Notes: a model not told the origin generated them from the letters alone. A stretch of 64,000 nucleotides of DNA from WJMT01 sp964445575 (GCA_964445575.1 CAYULB010000005.1:1-64000), one strand, 5' to 3'. Shown: positions 1 through 9,152, counted from the first letter of the stretch. A program made the numbers and translations.

Positions 1-21
1 TGTTTGCTTTTTTTGTTTTAA

Positions 22-154
22 TCGCCATTTTTTCTCTTACAGACGAACCGATCTCACTGCATCTGCTTCGTTACAGGGCATTCGCAGTGAAGGACCACGA
101 CTTCATGCCCTGCTCCTCGCATCTGCCACAACCTCGGCTCGTGAATAATCCAGG
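22..154 (-). repeat. Dispersed intergenic repeat, copy 1 (full)
   Basis: Read on the minus strand this stretch matches 52635-52773 on the plus strand over its whole length, by eye about 85% identical with one or two single-base gaps. A third, shorter match lies at 25211-25265. The best conserved part runs from the TATTCACGAG head through CAGGGCATGAAGTCG and CCTTCACTGCGAAT to GCAGATGCAGTGAGATCG. The pair CACTGC/GCAGTG inside it could form a stem. No open reading frame is shared between copies. It could be a MITE-like element, a structured RNA or a genome-specific repeat; the family is not one I recognise. Confidence 0.75.
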
Positions 155-193
155 TTAATTGATTAAACAGGACATATGTATACCATAAATTTA

Positions 194-219
194 ATAAAAA
201 CCCAACCCCTTCGGCTAGG
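194..219 (-). terminator. Intrinsic terminator of folD
   Basis: On the minus strand CCTAGCC and GGTTGGG pair (7 bp, two G-T wobbles) around a five-base loop, followed by TTTTTATT. The left arm overlaps the folD stop codon, which is tight but possible. Confidence 0.5.
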
Positions 220-1132
220 ACATGCGCCTTAATTTATAGGCCTTTAGAGTGTTGTGCATAAGCATCGCAACTGTCAAAGGCCCCACTCCTCCTGGGACAG
301 GCGTTAGAAAAGAGCTTTTTTCTATTACCTCTGGATGCACATCTCCAATTAACGTGTACCCCTTCTTGTCAATATCCTCTAGCCTTTTTTCAGGGTTCTT
401 GAACAGCTCTTTGGCTTTCTCTTTATCTGTTAGATGATTGATTCCTACATCTATCACCACGGCTCCTTGTTTTACAAAATCCGGAGTAACAAAGGCTCCT
501 CTGCCCATAGCGGCTACCAGAATATCTGCCCTATATGCCACTTGGGGAAGGTCTTTAGTTCTGGAATGACAAACCGTGACAGTGCCGTGAGCATTGGTCA
601 TCATTGCGGCAAGGGGCTTTCCCACCAGCAGGCTTCTTCCGATTATGACCACTTCCTTTCCCCTTACTTCAATGTTTTGTGCCTTTAAAAGCTCCATAAT
701 GCCCAAGGGGGTGCACGGACGAAGCCCGCTTTGAACTCTTAACAGGCTTCCCAGGCTGCAGGGATTGAGTCCATCCACGTCTTTTTCCGGAAGAATTGTG
801 GTTGCCACTTCATGGCTGCTGAATGCTGGAGGCAGAGGCTCCTGCACTAAAATTCCGTCAATGTGGGCTTTTTGGTTTAGCTCTTCTATTTTTTCCTTAA
901 GTTCAGAAGGGTCTAAATCTGCATCAAACTTTAATATTTCAGAATAGATCCCCAGCCGTTCACAATTCCTCTGCTTCATCCCCACATAGATTTGAGAGGC
1001 CTTGTTGTCGCCTACCAGTACGGCCGCCAGTCCAGGGACTTCATTTCTCTCTGCTTTAATTCTTGAAACTTCTATCTTTACTTTTTCTTTAAGTTCTTTT
1101 GCTAAGGAACTGCCTCCAAGCCATTCTCCCAT
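215..1132 (-). CDS. folD: Bifunctional methylene-THF dehydrogenase/cyclohydrolase
   Basis: FolD interconverts 5,10-methylene-, methenyl- and 10-formyl-tetrahydrofolate in the cytoplasm, supplying formyl groups for purines and one-carbon flow. The 305-residue protein has the usual length. The catalytic region with Tyr49 and Lys53 (YVGMK) is present, then the QEPLP loop (the family usually has QLPLP), DVDGLNP, the NAD(P)-binding stretch GRSLLVGKP, and the C-terminal PVPGGVGPLT signature. I chose ATG 1132 because GGAGG sits just upstream and because a good promoter occupies 1161-1189, inside a possible longer frame that begins at 1189. The gene stands alone, divergent from the lipoprotein genes. 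The function is well supported; cofactor preference cannot be read from the sequence. Confidence 0.95.
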   Translation of the reverse strand: MGEWLGGSSLAKELKEKVKIEVSRIKAERNEVPGLAAVLVGDNKASQIYVGMKQRNCERLGIYSEILKFDADLDPSELKEKIEELNQKAHIDGILVQEPLPPAFSSHEVATTILPEKDVDGLNPCSLGSLLRVQSGLRPCTPLGIMELLKAQNIEVRGKEVVIIGRSLLVGKPLAAMMTNAHGTVTVCHSRTKDLPQVAYRADILVAAMGRGAFVTPDFVKQGAVVIDVGINHLTDKEKAKELFKNPEKRLEDIDKKGYTLIGDVHPEVIEKSSFLTPVPGGVGPLTVAMLMHNTLKAYKLRRMS

Positions 1133-1160
1133 TAAAACCTCCGCAAACTTTTTGTAAATC

Positions 1161-1189
1161 ATTATACATATGTCCGATTTGAATGACAA
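1161..1189 (-). promoter_or_regulatory. Sigma-70-type promoter of folD
   Basis: On the minus strand TTGTCA, a 17-base spacer, then a perfect TATAAT. Transcription would start near 1154, giving a leader of about 22 bases that carries the GGAGG ribosome site. Confidence 0.7.
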
Positions 1190-1418
1190 CTTTAAACAAG
1201 AAATGTGTTCATTCCCCAGGCATAATCTGGCACAAAAATTGCATAGATTTATTTGAGGTTAATAAAAAATCTCAGAATAGTATTTTTTAATGATTCAAGA
1301 AAGCCTAATCCTCATTCGAGATGAAAGTCTATCTTTCTTTGGGAAGGGTTCTGTCCAGGGGAATCTTGACGATTTTATAAAAAAGAAGTACCTTAGAAAG
1401 AAAAAGGACTCGTTCAAA

Positions 1419-1781
1419 ATGAACAACAAAATCACTTCTTCTTTAAGTCTTTTGGCCTTTCTTGTTTTAGCTTCCAGCTGTACGGGCGTTCTCCCAGAAA
1501 GCCAAATCAAATTTGGGGTGGAGGCTGCCCAGCACGGCCTGTGGGATGAAGCTGTCTTTAGATGGGAAAAAGCTGTTCAAGCCAACCCGAACTCAGCGGC
1601 TGCCCATAACAATCTCGCGGTAGCTTATGAAAGAAAGGGCTGTTTTAAAAAAGCAGAAGCAGAATACAAAAAAGCTTTAGAACTCAGCCCAAAAAACAAA
1701 CAAATCCAGTCCAATTACCAAAATTTCAAAGAAAAATTAGAGAAAATAGGGAAAGAAGAGGAAAAGCATGAGAAAAAATAA
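1419..1781 (+). CDS. Small TPR-repeat lipoprotein
   Basis: A 120-residue protein with a lipoprotein signal peptide (hydrophobic LLAFLVLASSC; lipobox LASSC), so it is probably anchored to a membrane on the periplasmic side. The mature part holds two tetratricopeptide repeats (AVFRWEKAVQANPNSAAAHNNLAVAYERKG and the following helix pair), which usually mediate protein contacts, and ends in a charged lysine/glutamate tail. The frame is open upstream to 1290, but ATG 1419 is the start that places the signal peptide first, with AGGA about 10 bases before it. It overlaps the next gene by 14 bases, and that gene in turn lies 9 bases before the large protease-barrel gene, so the three are probably one operon. 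The exact role is unknown. Confidence 0.8.
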   Translation: MNNKITSSLSLLAFLVLASSCTGVLPESQIKFGVEAAQHGLWDEAVFRWEKAVQANPNSAAAHNNLAVAYERKGCFKKAEAEYKKALELSPKNKQIQSNYQNFKEKLEKIGKEEEKHEKK

Positions 1782-2436
1782 AACTGTTATATATAAATGG
1801 GTTTTTCCTGTTTTTCTTCTTTGTCTCCTCAGCTGCAGCACAACCAATTATGTAGGAATAGAGACAGATATGGCCAACAAGCCTTCTCTGAACTTAGACC
1901 AATTTGATCAAATCATTATCACTGATTTTCTGCTGAAAAAAGAAAAACCTGATTTTGACCTCAATAAAGAAATTAAAATTTATCTTGCCCAGGAAATCCA
2001 AGTGCGAACAGACAAAAAAGCAAACACGGAATCCTTTTCCCCAGAAAATGAAAATTCTTTTCAAAAAAAAGATTTTTGGATTCAGGCCGGGAGCAAAGAA
2101 AATAAAGGGATTTATCTCACGGGAAGCATTGAATACAAATCAGAAGTACGAAAAGCGCTGGTCAAAGACAAAAGAAAATTTGAAGACCCCTTCCAAGATG
2201 AAGACCGGTTCGTCCAGAGAAAACAGTATTCTCTGGTGCTGGATTTGTATCTCATAGACAGCCAAACCGGAGAAGTCCTGTACCAGCGGAAGCTCAATGA
2301 ATCAAAGGCTTACCAAAATCCGAACCAGACCTCTTATTTTGCTTTTTATGACCTTATATATAGAGTCAAGGAAAAAATATTTCGTGACTTTTTTGATGTT
2401 AAAAGCAATCAAAACCGTTATCTTCTCATCAAATAA
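1768..2436 (+). CDS. Uncharacterised lipoprotein
   Basis: A 222-residue protein with a clear lipoprotein signal (WVFPVFLLCLLSC; lipobox LLSC). I do not recognise the family of the mature region; it is rich in lysine, aspartate and glutamate. The fragments YLTGSIEYKSEV and DLYLIDSQTGEVLYQRKLNESK resemble secreted proteins that assemble at the outer membrane (for instance LptE- or CsgG-type lipoproteins), but this is only a resemblance. It sits between the TPR lipoprotein (14-base overlap) and the large protease/propeller/barrel gene (9-base gap), so a role in making or partnering that barrel is a fair guess. Confidence 0.75.
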   Translation: MRKNKTVIYKWVFPVFLLCLLSCSTTNYVGIETDMANKPSLNLDQFDQIIITDFLLKKEKPDFDLNKEIKIYLAQEIQVRTDKKANTESFSPENENSFQKKDFWIQAGSKENKGIYLTGSIEYKSEVRKALVKDKRKFEDPFQDEDRFVQRKQYSLVLDLYLIDSQTGEVLYQRKLNESKAYQNPNQTSYFAFYDLIYRVKEKIFRDFFDVKSNQNRYLLIK

Positions 2437-2445
2437 GGAGTCAAG

Positions 2446-5406
2446 ATGAAAGAACACAACCAACTCCTGTTTATCACCGTCTTCCTTTTATTCTGTGTAA
2501 CATCCTCCTTCGCACAGATCATATATAATCCTTATTACGGTAAAAACTTAATCCGTTATAAAGACTTTGAGTGGAAAAGCTACCAAACAGAACATTTTGA
2601 TATATATTACTACATGGAAGACGTTAAATTCTTGAAAAGAATTGCCGAACTTGCTGAAAGCAGTTATGAAAAGATAAGCAAACGGGTGAAGCATAACCTC
2701 TCAGCTAAAGTTCCCATTCTTTATTACAAGACTAACACCGACTTTCAACAGACAAATCTCTTCCGCATGCCCGAAGGCGTCCTGGGAGTGGCAGAGCCTA
2801 TATTATACCGGATCGCACTCTATGGAGATATGCCCACAGACGAATTAGAAGAACTGGTTAGACACGAACTCACGCATATATTTGAATATGATATTCTCTG
2901 GGGAAGCCCTGGGGGAGCCATCAATGCAGTAAGCTCTCCCCCTCTTTGGGTGATGGAAGGCTTCTCAGAATACAACACAGAAAAATGGTCCTCCTGGTCA
3001 AAACTGATTGTCAAAGACAGTGTATTGAATGACCGGATCCCTGAAATGAGAAAAGACGGAAGCCTCTATTCAAGATATCCTCTTCCTCGGAACCCTGCCT
3101 ATGATTTTGGTCATGCCCTTTATGAATTCATTGAATCCAAGTACGGTGAAAACGGGATTAAAAACTTCTGGCAGTCCATGAAAAACGCTCCCTTATTGGG
3201 CAAAATAAATCCCATTAAAAAAACCTTTAATATAGAAGTCCAGCAATTCAGTCACGAATTCAATAAATACCTCCGCCATAAATACAAGCCTTTTTTAAAC
3301 CGTGAAAATCCTGAAAACTACAGCTTGCCTCTTGGGCCTAATTATCCTGTCAATGAATACCTCTTTGCCTTTTCTCATTCCTTATCCCCATCAGGAGACA
3401 TAGTGGCTGTTTTAACGGTCAATCTAAAAGCATATGAATATGATGTCATCCTTTTTTCCACCAAAGATGGAACCTTTATCAAAAATCTGACCAAAGGATA
3501 CACATTGAAATACCGGAATATAAAATATGAAATCGATCCTTCTCTGGGAAGAGATATTGCCTGGTCTCCAGATGGCAATCGGATCGCCTTTTTTGGGCGG
3601 GCTGGAGAAAAACACCGCCTGTTTTTGGTCAGCGTCCTTAACAACAGGTTGATAAAAAAAATAAAAATCCCCCAGGACAGACCCACTTCGCCTGTATTCT
3701 GCCCCCGAGAAAACAGATTATTCTACACGGCTTTTTCCGGTGGAATTCATGACCTCTTCAGTGTATCCTTGGATACAGAAGAAACTAAAAACCTGAGCCA
3801 AGATGACCTTTATGAAAAAGGTCTGGACATCTCCCCAGACGGAAAATCAATTGTTTACACTTTAAGGATCGGAACCTTTGACAAACTGTTCTTGTCCCCT
3901 TTGGATGACCTGAGCAAAAAAACTCAGTTAACCTTTGGAACCGGGAACACCATCTGCCCTACATTCTCCCCGGATTCACGTCTCATTTATTTCTCTGGAG
4001 ACATGAGAGATTCCTATAACATTTACTCCTTATCTCTAGAGACAGGCGAGCTTAAAAGGCATACAGACGTAAGAACAGGCAACTTTTTTCCTTCTCCTTT
4101 GCCAAATGAAAAAGACATACTGGTGTTTTCTTCGTTTCATAAGGGAGCCTTTCAGATATTTAAAAGTGAGGTCAAAGGAGAGCCTGAAAAAAAGATTCGA
4201 TTTGATGACATGCTGACAGCCGAGGAATATGAAAAGTATAAGCCTCATGTCTCTTTGGAAATCGATGAATCAGAAATAAACCCCTATGAAGGAATCGGAA
4301 AGCTATATTTAAGCGGAAGGCCTCCTGTAGATACCACCATTGCCACAGATGGTTCTCTCTATGGAGGCTCCTCTATTACCTTCTCTGATATATTTGGTGA
4401 CCATCGATTCAACATCACAGCTTATCAAGTCAGAGAATTTCGTTCGTATTATTTCTCCTACCTCAACCAGAAAAGACGCCTCCAGTATCAAGCCAGTGCC
4501 TATCACTACACCTTGTTTTATTACACTCCTTATGCTTATATAGATCCCAGCTATTATTACACCCTTAACTATAATGATGCCCTGGCTAAAAGGTCGATTT
4601 CAGGGGCGAATATCTCAGCTTATTATCCCTTCAGCCGATATTACAGAGCCCAAGGAGCTCTGCAGTACTCTTATTATGACGAAGAATTCTATGACCCGAG
4701 TCTAGCCCGGCAGATGGCTGAGCAGGGACAAGGCTTTAGCTATTTTCTAACAGGAAGTCTTTTGTCAGCTTCTCTTGCTCTAACTGGAGAGACCACACAC
4801 TTTAAGTATTACGGTCCTGCTGCTGGAAATACTTTTAATCTGTCGCTTTCACAAGCTCTTCCGGTAACAGACAGCTTTCTCTCAAATACTACCCTCCGAT
4901 TAGATTTTAGACAATATCTTTACCTGGGGTTTGACACCCTTCTTGCCTTCCGTTTTGAAGGATTCGGAAGCTGGGGAGAGACCCCTTTTATTAATTATTT
5001 TGGAGGAAATAACGAAGTCCGATCTCAGTACTACTACAGTCTGATCGGAACAGAAAGCTGGTTCTCTAATCTCGAGTTTAGATTTCCGATTATAAACTCA
5101 GCGTCTACCATCCTGGGAGAACTGGGTCCTGTGAGAGGAGCGCTGTTTTTCGATGCGGCAAGGACGAAAGTCAAGGGTTTCCCTGCAAAAACTTGGGTTA
5201 GGGATACCCGAAAATCAGGGTTTACTTATTACTATATAGTAGATGCTGTGGGTTCTATGGGATATGGATTTGAATTCTTCCTGCTCGGATTCCCAATACA
5301 TGTTGACTTTGTAAAGCTGGTGTACTGGCCTGACTTCTCAGACCCTTTCGGTTTTAAAACAGGAGACCGCTGGATGACAAAATTCTGGATTGGATTTGAT
5401 TTTTAG
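2446..5406 (+). CDS. Secreted metalloprotease-TolB propeller-BamA-like barrel protein
   Basis: A 986-residue protein with a signal peptide ending SSFAQ. Residues about 45-290 form a gluzincin-like peptidase domain: HELTH at 140-144 gives two zinc histidines and the base, and EGFSEY at 171-176 can supply the third ligand. Residues about 300-600 contain WD40/TolB-type repeats (DIAWSPDGNRIAF, LDISPDGKSIVYT, TFSPDSRLIYFSG). From about 640 to the end, tyrosine-rich alternating strands close with a bacterial surface-antigen (BamA/TamA-like) barrel ending in FWIGFDF, with a terminal phenylalanine typical of outer-membrane proteins. GGAG precedes ATG 2446. Last gene of the lipoprotein operon. Most likely an outer-membrane protein with a periplasmic or surface peptidase; substrate unknown. 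Confidence 0.85.
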   Translation: MKEHNQLLFITVFLLFCVTSSFAQIIYNPYYGKNLIRYKDFEWKSYQTEHFDIYYYMEDVKFLKRIAELAESSYEKISKRVKHNLSAKVPILYYKTNTDFQQTNLFRMPEGVLGVAEPILYRIALYGDMPTDELEELVRHELTHIFEYDILWGSPGGAINAVSSPPLWVMEGFSEYNTEKWSSWSKLIVKDSVLNDRIPEMRKDGSLYSRYPLPRNPAYDFGHALYEFIESKYGENGIKNFWQSMKNAPLLGKINPIKKTFNIEVQQFSHEFNKYLRHKYKPFLNRENPENYSLPLGPNYPVNEYLFAFSHSLSPSGDIVAVLTVNLKAYEYDVILFSTKDGTFIKNLTKGYTLKYRNIKYEIDPSLGRDIAWSPDGNRIAFFGRAGEKHRLFLVSVLNNRLIKKIKIPQDRPTSPVFCPRENRLFYTAFSGGIHDLFSVSLDTEETKNLSQDDLYEKGLDISPDGKSIVYTLRIGTFDKLFLSPLDDLSKKTQLTFGTGNTICPTFSPDSRLIYFSGDMRDSYNIYSLSLETGELKRHTDVRTGNFFPSPLPNEKDILVFSSFHKGAFQIFKSEVKGEPEKKIRFDDMLTAEEYEKYKPHVSLEIDESEINPYEGIGKLYLSGRPPVDTTIATDGSLYGGSSITFSDIFGDHRFNITAYQVREFRSYYFSYLNQKRRLQYQASAYHYTLFYYTPYAYIDPSYYYTLNYNDALAKRSISGANISAYYPFSRYYRAQGALQYSYYDEEFYDPSLARQMAEQGQGFSYFLTGSLLSASLALTGETTHFKYYGPAAGNTFNLSLSQALPVTDSFLSNTTLRLDFRQYLYLGFDTLLAFRFEGFGSWGETPFINYFGGNNEVRSQYYYSLIGTESWFSNLEFRFPIINSASTILGELGPVRGALFFDAARTKVKGFPAKTWVRDTRKSGFTYYYIVDAVGSMGYGFEFFLLGFPIHVDFVKLVYWPDFSDPFGFKTGDRWMTKFWIGFDF

Positions 5407-5466
5407 AAAATTAGAAAAGTTTCTAAAAAAATTTCAATAAATAGAGCCTTCTTCCGACAAAACTTC

Positions 5467-5495
5467 TTGAAATCAAATTTTAAGAGTGCTAATAT
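5467..5495 (+). promoter_or_regulatory. Promoter of dnaA
   Basis: TTGAAA, a 17-base spacer and TAATAT. Transcription would begin near 5502 and run through the two DnaA boxes before dnaA. Confidence 0.55.
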
Positions 5496-5525
5496 ATTGA
5501 CACTCAATCTGCCAAATAAAATGAG

Positions 5526-5557
5526 TTTTCCACAGATGTGAATATATTTGTGGAAAA
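5526..5557. promoter_or_regulatory. Pair of inverted DnaA boxes
   Basis: TTTTCCACA at 5526-5534 and its reverse complement TGTGGAAAA at 5549-5557 differ by one base from the consensus TTATCCACA. They lie just before dnaA, where such boxes serve autoregulation or origin function. Confidence 0.6.
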
Positions 5558-5570
5558 CTAAGGTCACAAG

Positions 5571-6899
5571 ATGGAGGAATCACAAAAATTAAACCCGTGG
5601 ATACGTATCCAAAAGAGGATTAAAAACAAAATTGATAAAAACAGTTTTGAGACCTGGTTCGGACCAACATCCTATATTGGCCAGGAAAAAAACTCTCTTT
5701 ATATAAAAGTCCCTAATTCCTATTTTAAAGACTGGCTGTCTTTTCATTATTCAAATCTCATCAGCTCTTGTTCACAAGAGCTTTTTGATAAAGTTTACGA
5801 TGTTAAATATATTTTTGACGACTCCTCCTCTTTTATACGCCGAGGGCCCAGAGAAAGAAGGACAAAAAACGGGTACCTTCTCAATCCAAACCTAAATCCC
5901 AACTATACCTTTGATAATTTTATTGTGGGCTCCTGTAATCAATTTGCTCATGCTGCTTCCTCATCAGTAGCTAAAAGTCCAGCCAAGTCCTATAATCCCT
6001 TATACATCTACGGAGGCGCTGGTTTAGGAAAAACCCATCTTATGAATGCCATCGGTCATGAAGTTTTAAACAATAAACGAGATATTAAAATACTTTATAT
6101 GACCACAGAAAAGTTCATGAACGACCTTATCAATCATCTTCAGTATGGTAAAATCATGGACTTTAGAGAAAAATACAGAAGCATTGACCTTCTTCTTATG
6201 GATGATATCCACTTCTTATCCGGAAGAGAAAGGACTAAAGAAGAATTTTTTCATACTTTCAATCACCTTTATGAAAACCAAAAACAGATTGTGATTTCAA
6301 GCGACTGCCCCCCAAAAGATATTCCTAATATGGAAGAAAGATTCAGCTCCAGGTTTGAATGGGGCCTTATTGCAGACCTAAAACCACCGGATATTGAAAC
6401 AAGAATCGCCATCCTGAAAAAAAAATCCCAGATTGAAGGAGTAAGCCTTCCGGAAAGTGTTGCTCTTTATATAGCTGATAAAGTCCACTCCAATATAAGA
6501 GAACTGGAAGGATTCCTCCGGCGTGTTATCGCTTATTCTTCTTTAAAGGGACAGCCTATTGATCTAGATCTGACCAAAGAGGCGCTCAAAAGCCTGTTAG
6601 ATTCTACCGAACATGTGATCACTGTGGAAAAAATACAGAAGTTTGTTTGTCATGAGTTTAAAATCGGGCTGAAAAAATTAAAATCAAAAAACAATTCCCC
6701 TCAAATTGCTTTCCCCAGACAAATAGCAATGTATCTGTCAAAAAAGCTGACTGAATCTTCCCTGCCTGAAATCGGGAAAAGTTTTGGTGGAAAACACCAC
6801 ACCACGGTCATCCATAGTATAAAGAAGATTGAGAAATTAAGAGATACTGACAGAAGTTTTGACAATAAAATCAACAAGATGATCAGTTCTATACGTTAA
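5571..6899 (+). CDS. dnaA: Chromosomal replication initiator DnaA
   Basis: DnaA is the AAA+ ATPase that binds DnaA boxes and opens the origin. The 442-residue protein shows domain I (about 5-80), a short linker, the ATPase domain III with Walker A GGAGLGKT at 148-155 and Walker B LLLMDDIHFL, and the DNA-binding domain IV with the signature GGKHHTTVIHSI near the C-terminus. AAGG lies 7 bases before ATG 5571. dnaN follows after an AT-rich gap of 117 bases, the usual arrangement. Two DnaA boxes upstream suggest autoregulation. Domain II is very short, which is common outside Proteobacteria. Confidence 0.97.
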   Translation: MEESQKLNPWIRIQKRIKNKIDKNSFETWFGPTSYIGQEKNSLYIKVPNSYFKDWLSFHYSNLISSCSQELFDKVYDVKYIFDDSSSFIRRGPRERRTKNGYLLNPNLNPNYTFDNFIVGSCNQFAHAASSSVAKSPAKSYNPLYIYGGAGLGKTHLMNAIGHEVLNNKRDIKILYMTTEKFMNDLINHLQYGKIMDFREKYRSIDLLLMDDIHFLSGRERTKEEFFHTFNHLYENQKQIVISSDCPPKDIPNMEERFSSRFEWGLIADLKPPDIETRIAILKKKSQIEGVSLPESVALYIADKVHSNIRELEGFLRRVIAYSSLKGQPIDLDLTKEALKSLLDSTEHVITVEKIQKFVCHEFKIGLKKLKSKNNSPQIAFPRQIAMYLSKKLTESSLPEIGKSFGGKHHTTVIHSIKKIEKLRDTDRSFDNKINKMISSIR

Positions 6900-7016
6900 T
6901 GATTTCTGAACTTTAGTATAATTTTTCACATATTATTTGCAATTATTATTATTATTACTTAATCTTTAAAAAGATATATAATAATATTAATAATACATTC
7001 AGGAAAAGGTGAAAAA
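6900..7016. other. AT-rich dnaA-dnaN spacer, possible origin unwinding region
   Basis: This gap is almost pure A/T (runs of ATT/TTA triplets from 6940 on). AT-rich DNA beside dnaA is where a duplex-unwinding element is often found, but no further DnaA boxes are clear inside it. GGAAAAGG upstream of 7017 serves as the dnaN ribosome site. Confidence 0.35.
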
Positions 7017-8117
7017 ATGAAATTTTCAATCAAAAAAGAAAATATATTCACAGAACTTCAGCTTCTTCAAGGAATTGTGGAGAAAAGAAATACTATGCCT
7101 ATTCTGGCGAATATACTGATAGACGCAAAAAAAGATAGAGTCGAGATGATGGGGACAGACTTAGAAGTAGGTCTTAGGACTTATATTGAGACTAAAGTTG
7201 ACGAGCCTGGCTCCGGCACTATATCTGGAAAAAAAATATTTGAAATAGTCAGGTCTCTTTCAGAGGAAAGAGAAGTACAATTTCTACTGAGCAATGAGAA
7301 AATGATGGAAATATCTTCCGGAGCCAGTCAGTTTAAAGTGCTGTGCAGCCCTAAAGATGATTACCCGCAAGTTCCGGAGGCAAGATTTGAAAGAGACATT
7401 GTTATTCCTTTAGATAAATTTAAAGAAATGATCAACCGGGTTTATTTTGCTATCACTCAGGAACAGAGATATTACCTGAACGGAGCCTTGATGATTTTAA
7501 AAGGAAATCAAATTGAGCTAATCAGCACAGATGGACACCGGCTTGCTTACACGAATTCAAAACTGGATGGCGTGGAAATAGATGATGAAATCGAGAGTAT
7601 TGTGTCAAAAAAGACACTGGGGGAGTTAAGAAAATTTGAAGATGAACAAGTCAAGTTTGACCTTGATGAGAGCAACCTATTTTTTAATGTTGAAAACAGG
7701 ACGTTGATTTCCAGGATTATTGAAGGGAAATTTCCAAATTATAATGCGGTCATTCCTAAAGACAATCAAAATATTCTTGTTTTTTCTAGAGATGAAATAA
7801 CCGATGCTATAAGAAGGGTCTCGTTATTATCCACTGAACGTTCCAAAGGAATTAAAATAAAACTAGAAAAAGATAGGGTTGAACTTTTTTCTTCAAATCC
7901 AGAATTAGGAGAGGCTCGCGATCAAGTTCAAACTGATTATAAGGGGGATAAATTTGAGATTGGATTTAATTCTCATTATATTATTGATTTTCTTACCACT
8001 GTTCAGGCCGATCATGTAAGATTTGAAATGAAAGATCCTAACAGCGCTGTTATAATGACCCCTGAAGAGAAAGATGAAATAGAGTACAAATATATTTTAA
8101 TGCCCATGAAAATATAA
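7017..8117 (+). CDS. dnaN: DNA polymerase III sliding clamp (beta subunit)
   Basis: The ring-shaped clamp holds the replicative polymerase on DNA. The 366-residue length matches the family's three repeated domains. Visible landmarks are NTMPILANILIDA near the start, ISTDGHRLAYT in the middle domain, EGKFPNYNAVIP, and the C-terminal YILMPMKI, close to the universal LxPxR/I ending. It follows dnaA on the same strand. It converges with apbE after only 9 bases, with no obvious terminator between them. Confidence 0.97.
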   Translation: MKFSIKKENIFTELQLLQGIVEKRNTMPILANILIDAKKDRVEMMGTDLEVGLRTYIETKVDEPGSGTISGKKIFEIVRSLSEEREVQFLLSNEKMMEISSGASQFKVLCSPKDDYPQVPEARFERDIVIPLDKFKEMINRVYFAITQEQRYYLNGALMILKGNQIELISTDGHRLAYTNSKLDGVEIDDEIESIVSKKTLGELRKFEDEQVKFDLDESNLFFNVENRTLISRIIEGKFPNYNAVIPKDNQNILVFSRDEITDAIRRVSLLSTERSKGIKIKLEKDRVELFSSNPELGEARDQVQTDYKGDKFEIGFNSHYIIDFLTTVQADHVRFEMKDPNSAVIMTPEEKDEIEYKYILMPMKI

Positions 8118-8126
8118 AAGAGGGGT

Positions 8127-9062
8127 TTATTCTATCAGGTCTATACTGTATTTTTTCCCCAAGATAAGAATTTTTCCTTCATCATCAACTATGACCGCAC
8201 CGTATTCTGGATATTTTTCCAATATTTTTTCTGGTTTTTTTGATACAAAAACAGCGGTAGAAAGAGCATCACACAAAAAAACTTGGGGCCCGATCACAGT
8301 AACACTCTGCTTTCCTCTTGCTGGATATCCTGTTGAAGGATCAAAAAGATGATGGTACCTTCTTTTCTTTTTGATAAAGTACTTCTGATAATCCCCAGAT
8401 GTGGCAGCACCCATGCCAGAAAGAGAGAGAATTCCAATATATCCATTTTCCCTCGGATGCTGGATGCCGATTTTCCAATCTTCTCCGTCTGGGTTTTTTC
8501 CCCAACAGAAAATATCTCCCCCTGCATTTAGGTGTCCCTTTTTTAAGTTCATCTTAATGAGAGCCTTTGAAGCAAGGTCAACTCCATATCCTTTGGCAAT
8601 GCCTCCCCAGTCGAGTTTTATCTCTGGGGAGATGGATATATTGTCCTCTTGTAAGCAGATTTTATCCATACCCAAGTTTTTTATGAGCTGGTTGATTTTA
8701 TCTTTGGGGGGAATTCTGTAATCTCCATTCGAAAAACCCCATAATTCTTTCAATCGTCCCAGGGTGATATCAAAGCAGCCTTCTGTGTTTTTGTTTATTT
8801 CAAGGCTTTCCTTCAGGAGATAGAGGACAAGGCCAGAGCCGAGATTTGTTTTTCCTGGGGAGAAGGCCTCTTCGACAGAGGAGAAGATTTCTTTAACCTT
8901 CTTCTTTGCTTGAGAAAATTCTGAGGCAGTGCTGTGTATTCTCAGCTCACAGACCGTGGCGAAAAAGATCAAAGTGGACTTATGCCATGACTTCTGTGAT
9001 TTTTGTGATGGACAGCCAGCAGTAAAAAGAATTAAAAAAATTAATATTATGTATTTTTTCAT
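8127..9062 (-). CDS. apbE: FAD:protein FMN transferase (lipoprotein)
   Basis: ApbE attaches FMN covalently to a threonine in target proteins outside the cytoplasm, the best known being RnfG, RnfD and NqrB/C. The 311-residue form begins MKKYIILIFLILFTAGC, a lipoprotein signal with lipobox FTAGC. The frame is open to 9110, but this start puts the signal first; no strong ribosome site is visible. Family signatures include DWGGIAKGYGVDLA, HLNAGGDIFCWG, ATSGDYQKYF, HHLFDPSTGYPA and CDALSTAVFV. Its natural clients are encoded 10 kb away: RnfG carries the acceptor motif ITGATISS. Convergent with dnaN, divergent from the sugar locus. Confidence 0.93.
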   Translation of the reverse strand: MKKYIILIFLILFTAGCPSQKSQKSWHKSTLIFFATVCELRIHSTASEFSQAKKKVKEIFSSVEEAFSPGKTNLGSGLVLYLLKESLEINKNTEGCFDITLGRLKELWGFSNGDYRIPPKDKINQLIKNLGMDKICLQEDNISISPEIKLDWGGIAKGYGVDLASKALIKMNLKKGHLNAGGDIFCWGKNPDGEDWKIGIQHPRENGYIGILSLSGMGAATSGDYQKYFIKKKRRYHHLFDPSTGYPARGKQSVTVIGPQVFLCDALSTAVFVSKKPEKILEKYPEYGAVIVDDEGKILILGKKYSIDLIE

Positions 9063-9152
9063 ATATCTATGGAAATTTAAAATTTTATTTTTTTGAAAGG
9101 ACAAAGTCAATTCTCTTCCTGAGGCACTTGATTTCTCTTTATTGATCTTTGA

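Noticed and set aside
1290..1418. N-terminal extension of the TPR lipoprotein
   Set aside because: The lipoprotein signal starts at residue 44 of that frame, so translation from 1290 would bury it.
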